Numbered from the stretch's first letter, positions 25,473 through 33,818 are shown. The stretch: DNA of 64,000 nt from Pseudomonas nitroreducens TX1 (GCF_000313755.1 NZ_AMZB01000123.1:1-64000), one strand, 5' to 3'. Made by a program: numbers and translations. The notes: a model not told the origin generated them from the letters alone.

Positions 25473-25550
25473 GGCCGAATTTTTGTGCGCCCTTACACAT
25501 TTTGCTGACTGCTGCCGTCATCATGCCAGAAATGGCCGTAAACCGCAGAG

Positions 25551-26309
25551 CTACAGGGTGACTTCGACGGTCCCCGGCTCGATCACCCGCGCCTTGACGA
25601 TACGCTGCGAGCGCAGGTTGCGCACGCGGATCTGCTCGCCGGGCACGCCGTCGGACAGGGCCTCGCCGGGCATCAGCACGTTGATGGCGCTGGTGCGCGC
25701 GCGGATGACCACCTGCTCGCCCTTGCGAATCGCGGCAGCCTGTTCGAGAAAGACCGGTGCCAGTACCTGATCGTTCACTGTGGCGCGCTTGAGCTTCTGT
25801 CCCAGGGCCCGTTCGGGGTCGGTCAGGTAGCCCTGGGTCAGGGGACCGACGTCGCGCTCGACGACACTGATGTCGGCGGCCTCGATCACGTGGTCGCGCT
25901 TGAGCGGCTGGGTGGTGACGACAACCTGACGGAACAGCCTGACCGTGGCCGGCACGAAGACCGTCCAGGGCGAGGAACCGTCGCAGCGAACCCGCACGGT
26001 GACCCGACCAACGGGCTGCGCCGGGCTTTCCAGCGCTTGCGTCAGGTCCTTGTCGCATTGCGCCAGGCGCAGGCGGGGGTCGATGCGCGCGACTTGGATG
26101 TCGTAGCGCGCGTCTATGCCGGAAGTCTGCAGATAATCTTCCACCTTGAACTCAAGAAAGCCCTGGGTGGAGCCGATAAGGATTTCAGGCGCGGTGAAGC
26201 CTTGCGCCCCAGCCGGGGAGAAGGTCAGCGCACCCGTCATGCCGAACAGGGCCGCCACCCGGGTGGGCGCGCTTGGCAGACGTCGGAAAAATGTCGTTGC
26301 TTGTTTCAT
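25551..26309 (-). CDS. flgA: Flagellar P-ring assembly chaperone FlgA
   Basis: A 252-residue periplasmic chaperone for FlgI. The N-terminus has an amphipathic start and hydrophobic segment (VAALFGMTGALTFSPAGAQG) consistent with a signal peptide. The C-terminal SAF-like domain shows the pattern DHVIEAADISVVERDVG and VRNLRSQRIVKARVIEPGTV. ATG at 26309 is chosen because it gives the signal peptide; the frame upstream to 26612 is antisense to cheV. It is divergent from cheV with a 67-bp gap. Confidence 0.92.
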   Translation of the reverse strand: MKQATTFFRRLPSAPTRVAALFGMTGALTFSPAGAQGFTAPEILIGSTQGFLEFKVEDYLQTSGIDARYDIQVARIDPRLRLAQCDKDLTQALESPAQPVGRVTVRVRCDGSSPWTVFVPATVRLFRQVVVTTQPLKRDHVIEAADISVVERDVGPLTQGYLTDPERALGQKLKRATVNDQVLAPVFLEQAAAIRKGEQVVIRARTSAINVLMPGEALSDGVPGEQIRVRNLRSQRIVKARVIEPGTVEVTL

Positions 26310-26376
26310 GCAACGATCCAAGCAATGGTCATGCCGTCTTCGCGAGTCGGGCGGCGTTGCGTGCACAGGAGGCTCA

Positions 26377-27315
26377 ATGGCCGGAGTCATGGATTCGGTC
26401 AACCAGCGTACGCAGCTGGTTGGCCAGAATCGTCTCGAACTGCTGCTGTTCCGCTTGAACGGCAGCCAGCTGTACGGGATCAACGTGTTCAAGGTGAAGG
26501 AGGTGCTGCAATGCCCCCGCCTGACCGTGATGCCCAAATCCAGCCAGGTGGTGCGCGGGGTGGCGAACATCCGCGGCGGTACCATTCCGATCCTCGACCT
26601 GGCGCTGGCCACGGGGCGTCACGCCCTGCGCGACATCGCCAACAGTTTCGTGATCATCACCGAGTACAACACCAAGGTGCAGGGCTTCCTGGTGCACTCG
26701 GTGGAGCGCATCGTCAACATGAACTGGGAGTCGATCCATCCGCCACCCAAGGGCACCGGTCGCGATCACTACCTGACGGCGGTGACGCGGGTGGACAACC
26801 AGCTGGTGGAAATCATCGACGTGGAGAAGATCCTCGCCGAGGTGGCACCGACTTCGGAGGACATCTCCGAAGGCGTGCTGGACGCCGAAACCCAGGCCCG
26901 CGCGGTAAGCAAGCGCGTGCTGGTGGTGGACGACTCGTCGGTGGCGCGCAAGCAGCTGGTGCGTTGCCTGGAGACTGTCGGCGTGGAAGTGCTGGCGCTC
27001 AACGATGGCCGCCAGGCGCTGGATTACCTGAACCAGATGGTGGAAGCCGGCGGGCATCCGGGCAGCGATCTGCTGATGGTGATCTCGGATATCGAGATGC
27101 CGGAAATGGACGGCTACACGCTCACGGCGGAAATCCGTCACGACCCGCGCATGCAGGATCTGCACATTCTCCTGCATACTTCGCTATCCGGGGTGTTCAA
27201 CCAGGCCATGGTGAAGAAGGTCGGTGCTGACGACTTCCTGGCCAAGTTCCGTCCCGATGACCTGGCCGCCCGCGTGTCGGAACGGATCAAGGCAGTGGAT
27301 GGCGCAACGGCCTGA
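26377..27315 (+). CDS. cheV: Chemotaxis coupling protein CheV
   Basis: A 312-residue CheW-REC fusion. The CheW-like domain spans about residues 15-160 and the receiver domain about 179-305, with acidic residues D185/D186, phospho-acceptor D238 (ISDIEMPEMDG) and the conserved lysine in FLAKF. It couples receptors to CheA and may act as a phosphate sink. The start ATG at 26377 follows a perfect AGGAGG. It is paired with cheR downstream, as in other pseudomonads. Confidence 0.93.
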   Translation: MAGVMDSVNQRTQLVGQNRLELLLFRLNGSQLYGINVFKVKEVLQCPRLTVMPKSSQVVRGVANIRGGTIPILDLALATGRHALRDIANSFVIITEYNTKVQGFLVHSVERIVNMNWESIHPPPKGTGRDHYLTAVTRVDNQLVEIIDVEKILAEVAPTSEDISEGVLDAETQARAVSKRVLVVDDSSVARKQLVRCLETVGVEVLALNDGRQALDYLNQMVEAGGHPGSDLLMVISDIEMPEMDGYTLTAEIRHDPRMQDLHILLHTSLSGVFNQAMVKKVGADDFLAKFRPDDLAARVSERIKAVDGATA

Positions 27316-27332
27316 TACGGCATGTAAAGACG

Positions 27333-27354
27333 CGGGTGGCGCCGGTGCCGCCCG
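27333..27354 (+). terminator. Weak stem-loop between cheV and cheR
   Basis: CGGGTGGC and GTGCCGCCCG form a GC-rich stem with a small loop, and a run of six T lies 11 bases later. It could attenuate transcription between the two genes. Weak because the T-run is displaced. Confidence 0.35.
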
Positions 27355-27437
27355 TATCGTCTATGTTTTTTGGAACACCGGTCAGGCGGCTGCCGTCCTA
27401 GCAGGCAACAGCTGTCCACGAGTAAAGAGGCGTATCT

Positions 27438-28259
27438 GTGACATCCACCAATTCTGAATTCGAGCTGTTCCGGGATTTCCTGGAGAAGACCTGCGGCATC
27501 CTCCTGGGCGCCAACAAGCAGTACCTGGTCTCCAGCCGCTTGAACAAGTTGATGGAGCAGCAGGGCATCAAGTCGCTGGGCGAGCTGGTGCAGAAAATCC
27601 AGGTTCGCAGCCAGCTGCGCGAGCAGGTGGTCGACGCGATGACCACCAACGAGACCCTGTGGTTTCGCGATACCTATCCCTTCGAGGTGCTGAAGAACCG
27701 CGTGCTGCCGGAAATGATCAAGGCATCGCCCGGCCAGCGTCTGCGCATCTGGTCGGCGGCCTGTTCCTCGGGGCAGGAGCCGTATTCGCTGTCCATGGCC
27801 ATCGACGAATTCGAGCGCACCAACCTCGGTCAGCTGAAGGCGGGCGTGCAGATTGTCGCCACCGACCTCTCCGGCTCGATGCTCACCGCCTGCAAGGCCG
27901 GCGAGTACGACAGCCTGGCGATTGGCCGTGGCCTGTCGCAGGAGCGCCTGGCCCGCTACTTCGACCAGAAGACCCCGGGGCGCTGGACGGTGAAGCCGGC
28001 GATCAAGAGCCGCGTGGAGTTCCGCGCGCTGAACCTGCTGGACAGCTACGCCACACTGGGCAAGTTCGACATGGTGTTCTGCCGCAACGTGCTGATCTAT
28101 TTCTCGGCCGAGGTGAAGCGCGACATCCTCCTGCGCATTCATGCCACGCTCAAGCCGGGCGGCTACCTGTTCCTTGGCGCCTCCGAAGCGCTCAACGCGC
28201 TGCCTGACCACTACCAGATGGTCCAGTGCAGCCCGGGGATCATCTACAAGGCCAAGTGA
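27438..28259 (+). CDS. cheR: Chemotaxis protein methyltransferase CheR
   Basis: A 273-residue S-adenosylmethionine-dependent methyltransferase that methylates glutamates on chemoreceptors. The N-terminal helical CheR_N domain (about 1-70) is followed by the catalytic domain with MTTNETLWFRD, the SAM-binding IWSAACSSGQEPYSLSM and FDMVFCRNVLIYF. The start is GTG at 27438 after AAGAGG. The protein is the length of P. aeruginosa CheR1 and shows no C-terminal TPR extension. Confidence 0.94.
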   Translation: MTSTNSEFELFRDFLEKTCGILLGANKQYLVSSRLNKLMEQQGIKSLGELVQKIQVRSQLREQVVDAMTTNETLWFRDTYPFEVLKNRVLPEMIKASPGQRLRIWSAACSSGQEPYSLSMAIDEFERTNLGQLKAGVQIVATDLSGSMLTACKAGEYDSLAIGRGLSQERLARYFDQKTPGRWTVKPAIKSRVEFRALNLLDSYATLGKFDMVFCRNVLIYFSAEVKRDILLRIHATLKPGGYLFLGASEALNALPDHYQMVQCSPGIIYKAK

Positions 28260-28385
28260 TGGCCGATGCCCCGCCTGTTCGGGCGGGGTTCTTGCTTTCG
28301 CATTCGCATTCATTCGATTGCCGACCATTCGATTGCCGGCGGCGTCGGCACCTGCGAGATACGCTTGCGCTCTGGCGTGCTCTAG

Positions 28386-28475
28386 CCCTCTCCCTTTGGA
28401 GCGGGGCGCGCAGCCAGGGGTGGGGGGAGGGAAGGAGTGGGCACCGAGTTACCGGAAGAAAGCCGGTTGCTTCCT
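28386..28475. repeat. Composite REP-like repeat, copy 3 (inverted)
   Basis: In reverse complement this matches copy 1 at 18288-18374: the GCAACYGSCTTYCTTCCG-like leader, a spacer with GTGCC, and CTGGCTGCGCGCCCCGCTCC between CCCTCTCCCT-type arms. It lies in the cheR-flgB gap and has no coding content. Confidence 0.7.
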
Positions 28476-28545
28476 CGTATGCTTCCGCTGCCTAGAGGCG
28501 GGTTCCGTCCGCAATATTCCGTGTAACCGCTTCGCATGTTCTTTC

Positions 28546-28615
28546 TGCAGGAGCGAGCTTGCTCGCGAACGAAGTCCGTCGAGTGGCCAGGTTCGCGAGC
28601 AAGCTCGCTCCTGCA
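28546..28615. repeat. Perfect 25-bp inverted repeat
   Basis: The 25 bases at 28546-28570 (beginning TGCAGGAGCGAGC) are the exact reverse complement of 28591-28615, with a 20-base spacer. The arms themselves contain the small palindrome GCGAGC-AAGCTCGC. A REP-family element, likely to extrude or terminate transcription after cheR. Confidence 0.85.
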
Positions 28616-28634
28616 AATAAGCTCCAGGCAAGCG

Positions 28635-28710
28635 CGGCAAGCTTGCCGTCTTGCCTGGAGCGGCAAGGAAAGCGCTTGCCGCTTTGCCGCTGTTTGCCGC
28701 TCCTTGCCGT
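28635..28710. promoter_or_regulatory. Array of CGGCAA/TTGCCG dyads upstream of flgB (candidate FleR enhancer)
   Basis: The perfect palindrome CGGCAAGCTTGCCG (28635-28648) and the dyad AGCGGCAAG-N7-CTTGCCGCT (28659-28683) are followed by three more TTGCCG units to 28709. The array lies about 45-120 bp upstream of the sigma-54 promoter of flgB. The same dyad is seen upstream of flgF. Both are FleR-dependent in P. aeruginosa; assignment to FleR is inference. Confidence 0.55.
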
Positions 28711-28755
28711 GTCGGAAGTCCTCGCAAGTCCTTGATTAACAAGGAAATGAAAATA

Positions 28756-28771
28756 TGGCACGCACCTTGCT
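28756..28771 (+). promoter_or_regulatory. Sigma-54 promoter of flgBCDE
   Basis: TGGCACGCACCTTGCT: -24 GG and -12 GC with the required 10-bp spacing, near-perfect against TGGCACG-N4-TTGCA/T. It lies 41 bp before the flgB start. Confidence 0.9.
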
Positions 28772-28812
28772 GAAGTGTTCGCAAGCCCACACCGGCAAAC
28801 AGGTTCGTGACC

Positions 28813-29220
28813 ATGAGCATCAGCTTCGACAAAGCCCTCGGCATCCACCAGCAAGCACTGAGCTTCCGCTCCCAGCGCGCTGAAGTCCTGGCCAACAACC
28901 TGGCCAACGCCGACACGCCCAACTACAAGGCGCGCGACCTGGATTTCGCCTCGGTGCTGGCGGCCCAGTCGGACAAGATGAAGAACGGCACCTTCAGCGC
29001 CACCCTGACCAACGCGCATCACATTGCCGCGGACGGTTTCGGCATTGGCGACGAGTCGCTCAAGTACCGCAATCCGACCCAGCCGTCGATCGACCAGAAC
29101 ACCGTCGATGAACAGATCGAACAGTCCAACTACGCGGAAAACTCCGTGCAGTTCCAGGCCTCGTTCACCTTTCTCAACAGCAAGTTCAAAGGGCTGATGA
29201 ACGCCCTGCGCGGGGAGTAA
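28813..29220 (+). CDS. flgB: Flagellar proximal rod protein FlgB
   Basis: A 135-residue rod protein that joins the MS-ring/FliE to the distal rod. The N-terminal rod motif VLANNLANADTPNYKARDLDF is clear and the C-terminal helix is present. ATG at 28813 is preferred over the GTG two codons upstream. It is first in the flgBCDE operon, which begins at a sigma-54 promoter. Confidence 0.95.
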   Translation: MSISFDKALGIHQQALSFRSQRAEVLANNLANADTPNYKARDLDFASVLAAQSDKMKNGTFSATLTNAHHIAADGFGIGDESLKYRNPTQPSIDQNTVDEQIEQSNYAENSVQFQASFTFLNSKFKGLMNALRGE

Positions 29221-29225
29221 TCGCC

Positions 29226-29672
29226 ATGTCGCTCGCCAGTGTCTTCAACATCGCCGGTACCGGCATGAGTGCCCAGACTACCCGTCTGAACACCACCGCC
29301 TCGAACATCGCCAACGCCGAGACCGTGTCCTCCAGCGTCGACCAGACCTACCGCGCGCGCCATCCGGTGTTCGCCACCATGTTCCAGCAGGCCCAGGGCG
29401 GCGGTGACCAGGGTTCGCTGTTCGGCGAGACCGACCAGGCCGGCTCCGGCGTGCAGGTCCTGGGTGTGGTGGAAGACAAGAGCTCGCTGGTGCCGCGCTA
29501 CGAGCCGAACCACCCGGCCGCCGACAAGGACGGCTACGTCTATTACCCGAACGTCAACGTGGTGGAGGAGATGGCCGACATGATCTCCGCCAGCCGCTCG
29601 TTCCAGACCAACGCGGAAATGATGAACACCGCCAAGCAGATGATGCAGAAGGTCCTGACCCTGGGTCAGTAA
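29226..29672 (+). CDS. flgC: Flagellar proximal rod protein FlgC
   Basis: A 148-residue rod protein. It has the rod/hook N-terminal motif (TTASNIANAETVSSS) and the C-terminal NVNVVEEMADMISASRSFQTN. The start is 5 bases after flgB, with GGGGAG as ribosome site, so expression is coupled. Full length for the family. Confidence 0.95.
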   Translation: MSLASVFNIAGTGMSAQTTRLNTTASNIANAETVSSSVDQTYRARHPVFATMFQQAQGGGDQGSLFGETDQAGSGVQVLGVVEDKSSLVPRYEPNHPAADKDGYVYYPNVNVVEEMADMISASRSFQTNAEMMNTAKQMMQKVLTLGQ

Positions 29673-29689
29673 GCTGAGGAAAGAGCACG

Positions 29690-30388
29690 ATGAGCATCGA
29701 TAACAGTGGCATCAACGGCTCCAGCTCGGTTCTGGACCAGTATGCGATCAACAAGGACAGTGGCGGCACCGCGACCGCCGGCAAGAGCAATCTTGGCAAG
29801 GACGAGTTCCTCAAGCTGCTGGTGGCGCAGATGAACAACCAGGACCCGATGTCGCCCCAGGAGAACGGCGAGTTCATCGCCCAACTGGCGCAGTTCAGCA
29901 CCGTGGAGGGCATCCAGTCGCTGAACACCAGCATGGACAGCGTCCTTTCCAACTACCAGTCGTCACAGGCGCTGCAGGCCTCGTCGCTGGTCGGCCGCAA
30001 GGTGATAGTTCCGACCGAGAAATCGATGGTGGATACCGCCGAGACCTTCAAGGGCACCTACACCCTGCCGGTGTCCACGGCCAACAGCTGGGTCAACATC
30101 TACGACGACAGCGGCACCCTGGTGAACCGCGTGGAGATGGGCCAGCAGACCGCCGGCAACGTCAGCTTCATGTGGGACGGCAAGGACTCCAGCGGCAAGC
30201 TCGCGCCGCCCGGCCGCTACAAGTTCGAAGCGCAGACCAACTACGAGGGCAAGACCTACGGCCTGACCACCTTCCTGCCGGCCAACGTGGACAGCGTGAC
30301 GCTGGGGCAGAACGGCGGCGAGCTGACCCTCAACCTCGCCGGACTGGGCAGCATCGGCCTGTCCAAAGTCCAGATCATTGGCCAGTAA
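29690..30388 (+). CDS. flgD: Hook-capping protein FlgD
   Basis: A 232-residue hook scaffold protein. The conserved N-terminal region LGKDEFLKLLVAQMNNQDPM binds the growing hook, and the C-terminal half holds the FlgD Ig-like and tudor-like domains (VNRVEMGQQTAGNVSFMWDG). It is needed for assembly of FlgE, encoded next. It stands 17 bases after flgC in the same operon. Confidence 0.95.
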   Translation: MSIDNSGINGSSSVLDQYAINKDSGGTATAGKSNLGKDEFLKLLVAQMNNQDPMSPQENGEFIAQLAQFSTVEGIQSLNTSMDSVLSNYQSSQALQASSLVGRKVIVPTEKSMVDTAETFKGTYTLPVSTANSWVNIYDDSGTLVNRVEMGQQTAGNVSFMWDGKDSSGKLAPPGRYKFEAQTNYEGKTYGLTTFLPANVDSVTLGQNGGELTLNLAGLGSIGLSKVQIIGQ

Positions 30389-30415
30389 GTCGGCGATACC
30401 GACCAGGAGCTAAGC

Positions 30416-31921
30416 ATGTCATTCAATATCGGGCTCAGTGGTATCAAGGCCGCTTCCAGTGACCTCAACACCACCGGCAACAACATCGCCAACGCCAGCA
30501 CCGTGGGCTTCAAGCAGTCCCGCGCGGAATTCTCCGACGTCTACGCGGCCTCCGTACTGGGCAGCGGCAGCAACCCGGTGGGCAGCGGCGTGCTGCTGTC
30601 CAACGTCTCGCAGTTGTTCAACCAGGGCACCATCGATTCGACGCAGAACGCCCTGGACATGGCCATCAACGGCAACGGCTTCTTCGTCACCAGCAACAAC
30701 GGGGCGGTGAGCTACACCCGCGCCGGCTACTTCGGCACCGACAAGAATGGCTACGTGGTGGACAACAACGGCTACCGCCTGCAGGGCTACCCGGTGAACG
30801 CCCAGGGGCAGCTGCAGAGCGGCGTGGTCGGCGACCTGCGCATCGAGACCTCGAACCAGGCGCCCAAGGCGACCACCCAGGTCAGCCAGACCTTCAACCT
30901 GAACTCCACCAACACCGTGCCGACGGTGCCCCCGTTCAACTCCAGCGACCCGGCCAGCTACAACTCGTCAACCTCGGTGAACATCTATGACAGCCAGGGT
31001 AACTCCCATGTCATGACCCAATACTTCACCAAGACCGGCGCGAACACCTGGACCATGAACGTGCTGGTGGACGGCCGCAACCCGGCCAACCCGACCGACG
31101 ACACCACCGCCATCACCGCGGCCACCACTGCTGCCGCAGCGACCGGCGCGACCCCGGCCAGCGTTGCCGCTGCCGTTGCCGGTTCTGGCGCGACCCCGGC
31201 GGCGATTGCCGCTGCCAACGCGGCTGCCGCTGCCACTGGCGCGACCCCGGCCAGCGTGCTGGCCGCCGTCAACGGCATGGGCACCAGCCCGTACCAAGTC
31301 AACCTGACCTTCAGCCCGGCGGGCCAACTGCTCACCCAGACCCCGGTGAACAACGGCACCGGTGATGCCTTCACGGTCAACCCCACCGACGGCACCCTGG
31401 TGATGGGCGACTGGGTCCCGGCCATCTCCGATGGCAAGACGCCGGCCACCTGGAGCGCCAACGGTGCCACCCCCAACGCCGGCGGCATCACCCTGGACAT
31501 CCGCAAGTCGACCCAGTACGCCACCGCCTTTGCAGTGAACAGCGTCAACCAGGACGGCTACACCACTGGCCAGCTGTCGGGCCTGGAAATCGACGACGAG
31601 GGCAACATCTTCGCTCGCTACACCAACGGCCAGTCCAAGGTGCAGGGCCAGGTGGTGCTGGCGAACTTCGCCAACGTCCAGGGCCTGACGCCGATCGGCA
31701 AGACTTCCTGGGTACAGTCCTCCGAGTCCGGCGAGCCGGTAGTCGGCACGCCGCGCTCGGGCACCCTCGGCGCCCTGCAATCGGGTTCGCTGGAGGCGTC
31801 CAACGTGGACCTGTCCAACGAACTGGTGGACCTGATCGTCGCCCAGCGCAACTACCAGGCCAACGCCAAGACCATCCAGACCGAAGACGCGGTCACGCAG
31901 ACCATCATCAACCTGCGCTGA
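30416..31921 (+). CDS. flgE: Flagellar hook protein FlgE with Ala-rich insertion
   Basis: A 501-residue hook subunit, somewhat longer than the roughly 460 residues I expect for P. aeruginosa FlgE. The N-terminal rod motif (SDLNTTGNNIANASTVGFKQ) and the C-terminal LSNELVDLIVAQRNYQANAKT are intact. The extra length is an Ala/Thr/Pro-rich segment at about residues 228-286, built from three GATPA-containing repeats. It falls in the outer, variable part of the hook. Two stem-loops follow the stop. The comparison length is from memory. Confidence 0.94.
   Translation: MSFNIGLSGIKAASSDLNTTGNNIANASTVGFKQSRAEFSDVYAASVLGSGSNPVGSGVLLSNVSQLFNQGTIDSTQNALDMAINGNGFFVTSNNGAVSYTRAGYFGTDKNGYVVDNNGYRLQGYPVNAQGQLQSGVVGDLRIETSNQAPKATTQVSQTFNLNSTNTVPTVPPFNSSDPASYNSSTSVNIYDSQGNSHVMTQYFTKTGANTWTMNVLVDGRNPANPTDDTTAITAATTAAAATGATPASVAAAVAGSGATPAAIAAANAAAAATGATPASVLAAVNGMGTSPYQVNLTFSPAGQLLTQTPVNNGTGDAFTVNPTDGTLVMGDWVPAISDGKTPATWSANGATPNAGGITLDIRKSTQYATAFAVNSVNQDGYTTGQLSGLEIDDEGNIFARYTNGQSKVQGQVVLANFANVQGLTPIGKTSWVQSSESGEPVVGTPRSGTLGALQSGSLEASNVDLSNELVDLIVAQRNYQANAKTIQTEDAVTQTIINLR
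31145..31251 (+). repeat. In-frame short repeats inside flgE
   Basis: The 14-base unit GGCGCGACCCCGGC occurs at 31145, 31187 and 31238 (spacing 42 and 51 bases, both multiples of three), each encoding GATP. The surrounding codons are almost all alanine, so the segment looks like an expanded low-complexity tract. Confidence 0.8.
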
Positions 31922-31927
31922 TCGCCA

Positions 31928-31955
31928 CCGCCCTCCTGCAAGAGGAGGAGGGCGG
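31928..31955 (+). terminator. Stem-loop directly after flgE
   Basis: CCGCCCTCCT and AGGAGGGCGG form a perfect 10-bp stem with an 8-base loop seven bases after the flgE stop. No T-run follows, so it may stabilise the mRNA end more than terminate. Confidence 0.5.
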
Positions 31956-31984
31956 CGAGCTCCGCGCCGGGATCACGGCGCGGG

Positions 31985-32004
31985 CGGCAAATCTCCCCTT
32001 GCCG
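31985..32004. promoter_or_regulatory. CGGCAA-N8-TTGCCG dyad upstream of flgF (candidate FleR enhancer)
   Basis: Perfect 6-bp arms, followed by a further CGGCAG at 32009. It lies about 105-125 bp upstream of the flgF sigma-54 promoter, an enhancer-like distance. The same dyad occurs in the flgB upstream array. Confidence 0.5.
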
Positions 32005-32036
32005 GTGGCGGCAGACCGTCGCCGTCAGCGGCTTCC

Positions 32037-32066
32037 AAGAGCCCCTTCAGGGGCTCTTTATTTTTA
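32037..32066 (+). terminator. Rho-independent terminator of the flgBCDE operon
   Basis: AAGAGCCCC-TTCA-GGGGCTCTT followed by TATTTTTAT. A textbook terminator; it separates flgBCDE from flgF. Confidence 0.88.
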
Positions 32067-32108
32067 TAAGTCTTTATATATCAGTGTCTTGCGCTCTGTT
32101 CGCGACTC

Positions 32109-32124
32109 TGGCACGGCACTTGCT
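32109..32124 (+). promoter_or_regulatory. Sigma-54 promoter of flgFGHIJKL
   Basis: TGGCACGGCACTTGCT with exact -24/-12 spacing, 43 bp before the flgF start. Confidence 0.9.
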
Positions 32125-32167
32125 CTATTGCTTCCAAGACAACCCGTACGCGGGTCTGGAGGATTCG

Positions 32168-32917
32168 ATGGACAAGATGCTTTACGTCTCCATGAGCGGC
32201 GCAAGCCAGAACACCCTGGCCATGCGCGCCCACGCCAACAACCTGGCGAACATCTCCACCAACGGCTTCCGCCGTGACTTCGAGCAGGCGCGTTCGATGC
32301 AGGTGTTCGGCGACAGTTTCCCGTCGCGGGTCTACGCCATGAGCGAACGCCCGGCCACCGACTTCTCCGCCGGCAGCCTGCAGGAAACCGGCCGTGACCT
32401 GGATGTGGCCGCCAAGGGCGACTCCTGGATCGCCGTGCAGGCGCCCGATGGTGGCGAAGCCTATGTGCGCACCGGCAGCCTGGAGATCGACGCCCTTGGC
32501 CAGCTGCGCACCGGCGACGGTTTGCCGGTGATCGGCAATGGCGGGCCGATTGCCGTGCCGCCGCAGGAAAAGATCGACATCGGCGAAGACGGCACCATCA
32601 GCATCCGCGGCCTGGGCGACAACCCCAGCGTGGTCGCCGAGGTGGACCGCATCAAGCTGGTTACCCCGGACCCCAAGCAGTTGGAAAAGGGCGCCGATGG
32701 CCTGGTGCGCATCAAGCAACAGCCCGGCCAGCCGGCGGTGCAGGCTGACGCCAACGCCAAGATCGAATCGGGTTTCCTCGAGGCGAGCAACGTCAATGCT
32801 GTCGAGGAGATGACCTCGATTCTCTCGCTGTCCCGCCAGTTCGAGCTCCACGTAAAGATGATGCGCACCGCCGAAGATGATTCGGCCGCCATGGCGCGTG
32901 TTTTGCAGTTCAGCTGA
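32168..32917 (+). CDS. flgF: Flagellar proximal rod protein FlgF
   Basis: A 249-residue rod protein with the N-terminal MRAHANNLANISTNGFRRDF motif and a C-terminal SGFLEASNVNAVEEMTSIL. ATG at 32168 follows GGAGGA; an earlier ATG at 32084 lies upstream of the sigma-54 promoter and is rejected. First gene of the flgFGHIJKL run. Confidence 0.95.
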   Translation: MDKMLYVSMSGASQNTLAMRAHANNLANISTNGFRRDFEQARSMQVFGDSFPSRVYAMSERPATDFSAGSLQETGRDLDVAAKGDSWIAVQAPDGGEAYVRTGSLEIDALGQLRTGDGLPVIGNGGPIAVPPQEKIDIGEDGTISIRGLGDNPSVVAEVDRIKLVTPDPKQLEKGADGLVRIKQQPGQPAVQADANAKIESGFLEASNVNAVEEMTSILSLSRQFELHVKMMRTAEDDSAAMARVLQFS

Positions 32918-32974
32918 CAAGAAACCTGATTAACCGTTCGAGGCGCCACGAATCCGGCGTCCGAGGAGATCGAC

Positions 32975-33760
32975 ATGCTTCCGGCACTTTGGGTCAGCAA
33001 GACCGGTCTGTCCGCCCAGGACATGAACCTGACCACCATTTCCAACAACCTGGCCAACGTCTCGACCACCGGCTTCAAACGTGATCGCGCCGAGTTCCAG
33101 GACCTGCTGTACCAGATCAAGCGTCAGCCCGGCGCCAACTCCACCCAGGACAGCCAACTGCCCTCGGGCCTGCAACTGGGTACCGGTGTGCGCATCGTCG
33201 GCACGCAGAAGAACTTCACCGAAGGCAGCCTGCAGACCACCGACCAGCCGCTGGACATGGCGGTGAACGGCCGCGGCTTCTTCCAGGTGCTGATGCCCGA
33301 CGGTACCGTCGGCTATACCCGTGACGGCAGCTTCCACCTGAATTCCGACGGGCAGATCGTCACCGCCAACGGTTATGCGCTGGAGCCGGCCATCGTCGTG
33401 CCGAACGAGACCCAGACCTTCACCGTCGGCCAGGACGGCACCGTCTCGGTGACCACCAACGGCAACGCCCAGCCGCAGATCATCGGCAACCTGCAGACCG
33501 CCGACTTCATCAACCCGGCCGGCCTGCAGGCCATCGGCAACAACCTGTTCCTGGAAACCGGCTCCAGCGGCGCGCCGCAGGTCGGCACTCCGGGCCTGAA
33601 CGGCCTGGGCACGGTGCAGCAGAACACCCTGGAAAACTCCAACGTCAACGTGGTCGAGGAACTGGTGAACATGATCACCACCCAGCGCGCCTACGAGATG
33701 AACTCCAAGGTGATTTCGACCGCTGACCAGATGCTCTCCTTCGTCACGCAAAACCTTTGA
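32975..33760 (+). CDS. flgG: Flagellar distal rod protein FlgG
   Basis: A 261-residue distal rod subunit. It shows the N-terminal MNLTTISNNLANVSTTGFKR, the FlgG-specific rod segment (YQIKRQPGANSTQDSQLPSG) that makes the rod straight, and a C-terminal NSNVNVVEELVNMITTQRAYEMN. Length is that of the family. Confidence 0.96.
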   Translation: MLPALWVSKTGLSAQDMNLTTISNNLANVSTTGFKRDRAEFQDLLYQIKRQPGANSTQDSQLPSGLQLGTGVRIVGTQKNFTEGSLQTTDQPLDMAVNGRGFFQVLMPDGTVGYTRDGSFHLNSDGQIVTANGYALEPAIVVPNETQTFTVGQDGTVSVTTNGNAQPQIIGNLQTADFINPAGLQAIGNNLFLETGSSGAPQVGTPGLNGLGTVQQNTLENSNVNVVEELVNMITTQRAYEMNSKVISTADQMLSFVTQNL

Positions 33761-33818
33761 TTCACCCAGGCTTCGCGGCATTGATCCCGTAGTCGCTCTC
33801 CCCGAGAGGTAGCTGTAG

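Noticed and set aside
28260-28812. Possible CRISPR-like array in the repeat-rich gap before flgB
   Set aside because: Repeats are unequal inverted elements, not evenly spaced direct repeats with unique spacers.
32084-32167. N-terminal extension of flgF from an upstream ATG
   Set aside because: It would start upstream of the sigma-54 promoter at 32109-32124 and lacks FlgF similarity.
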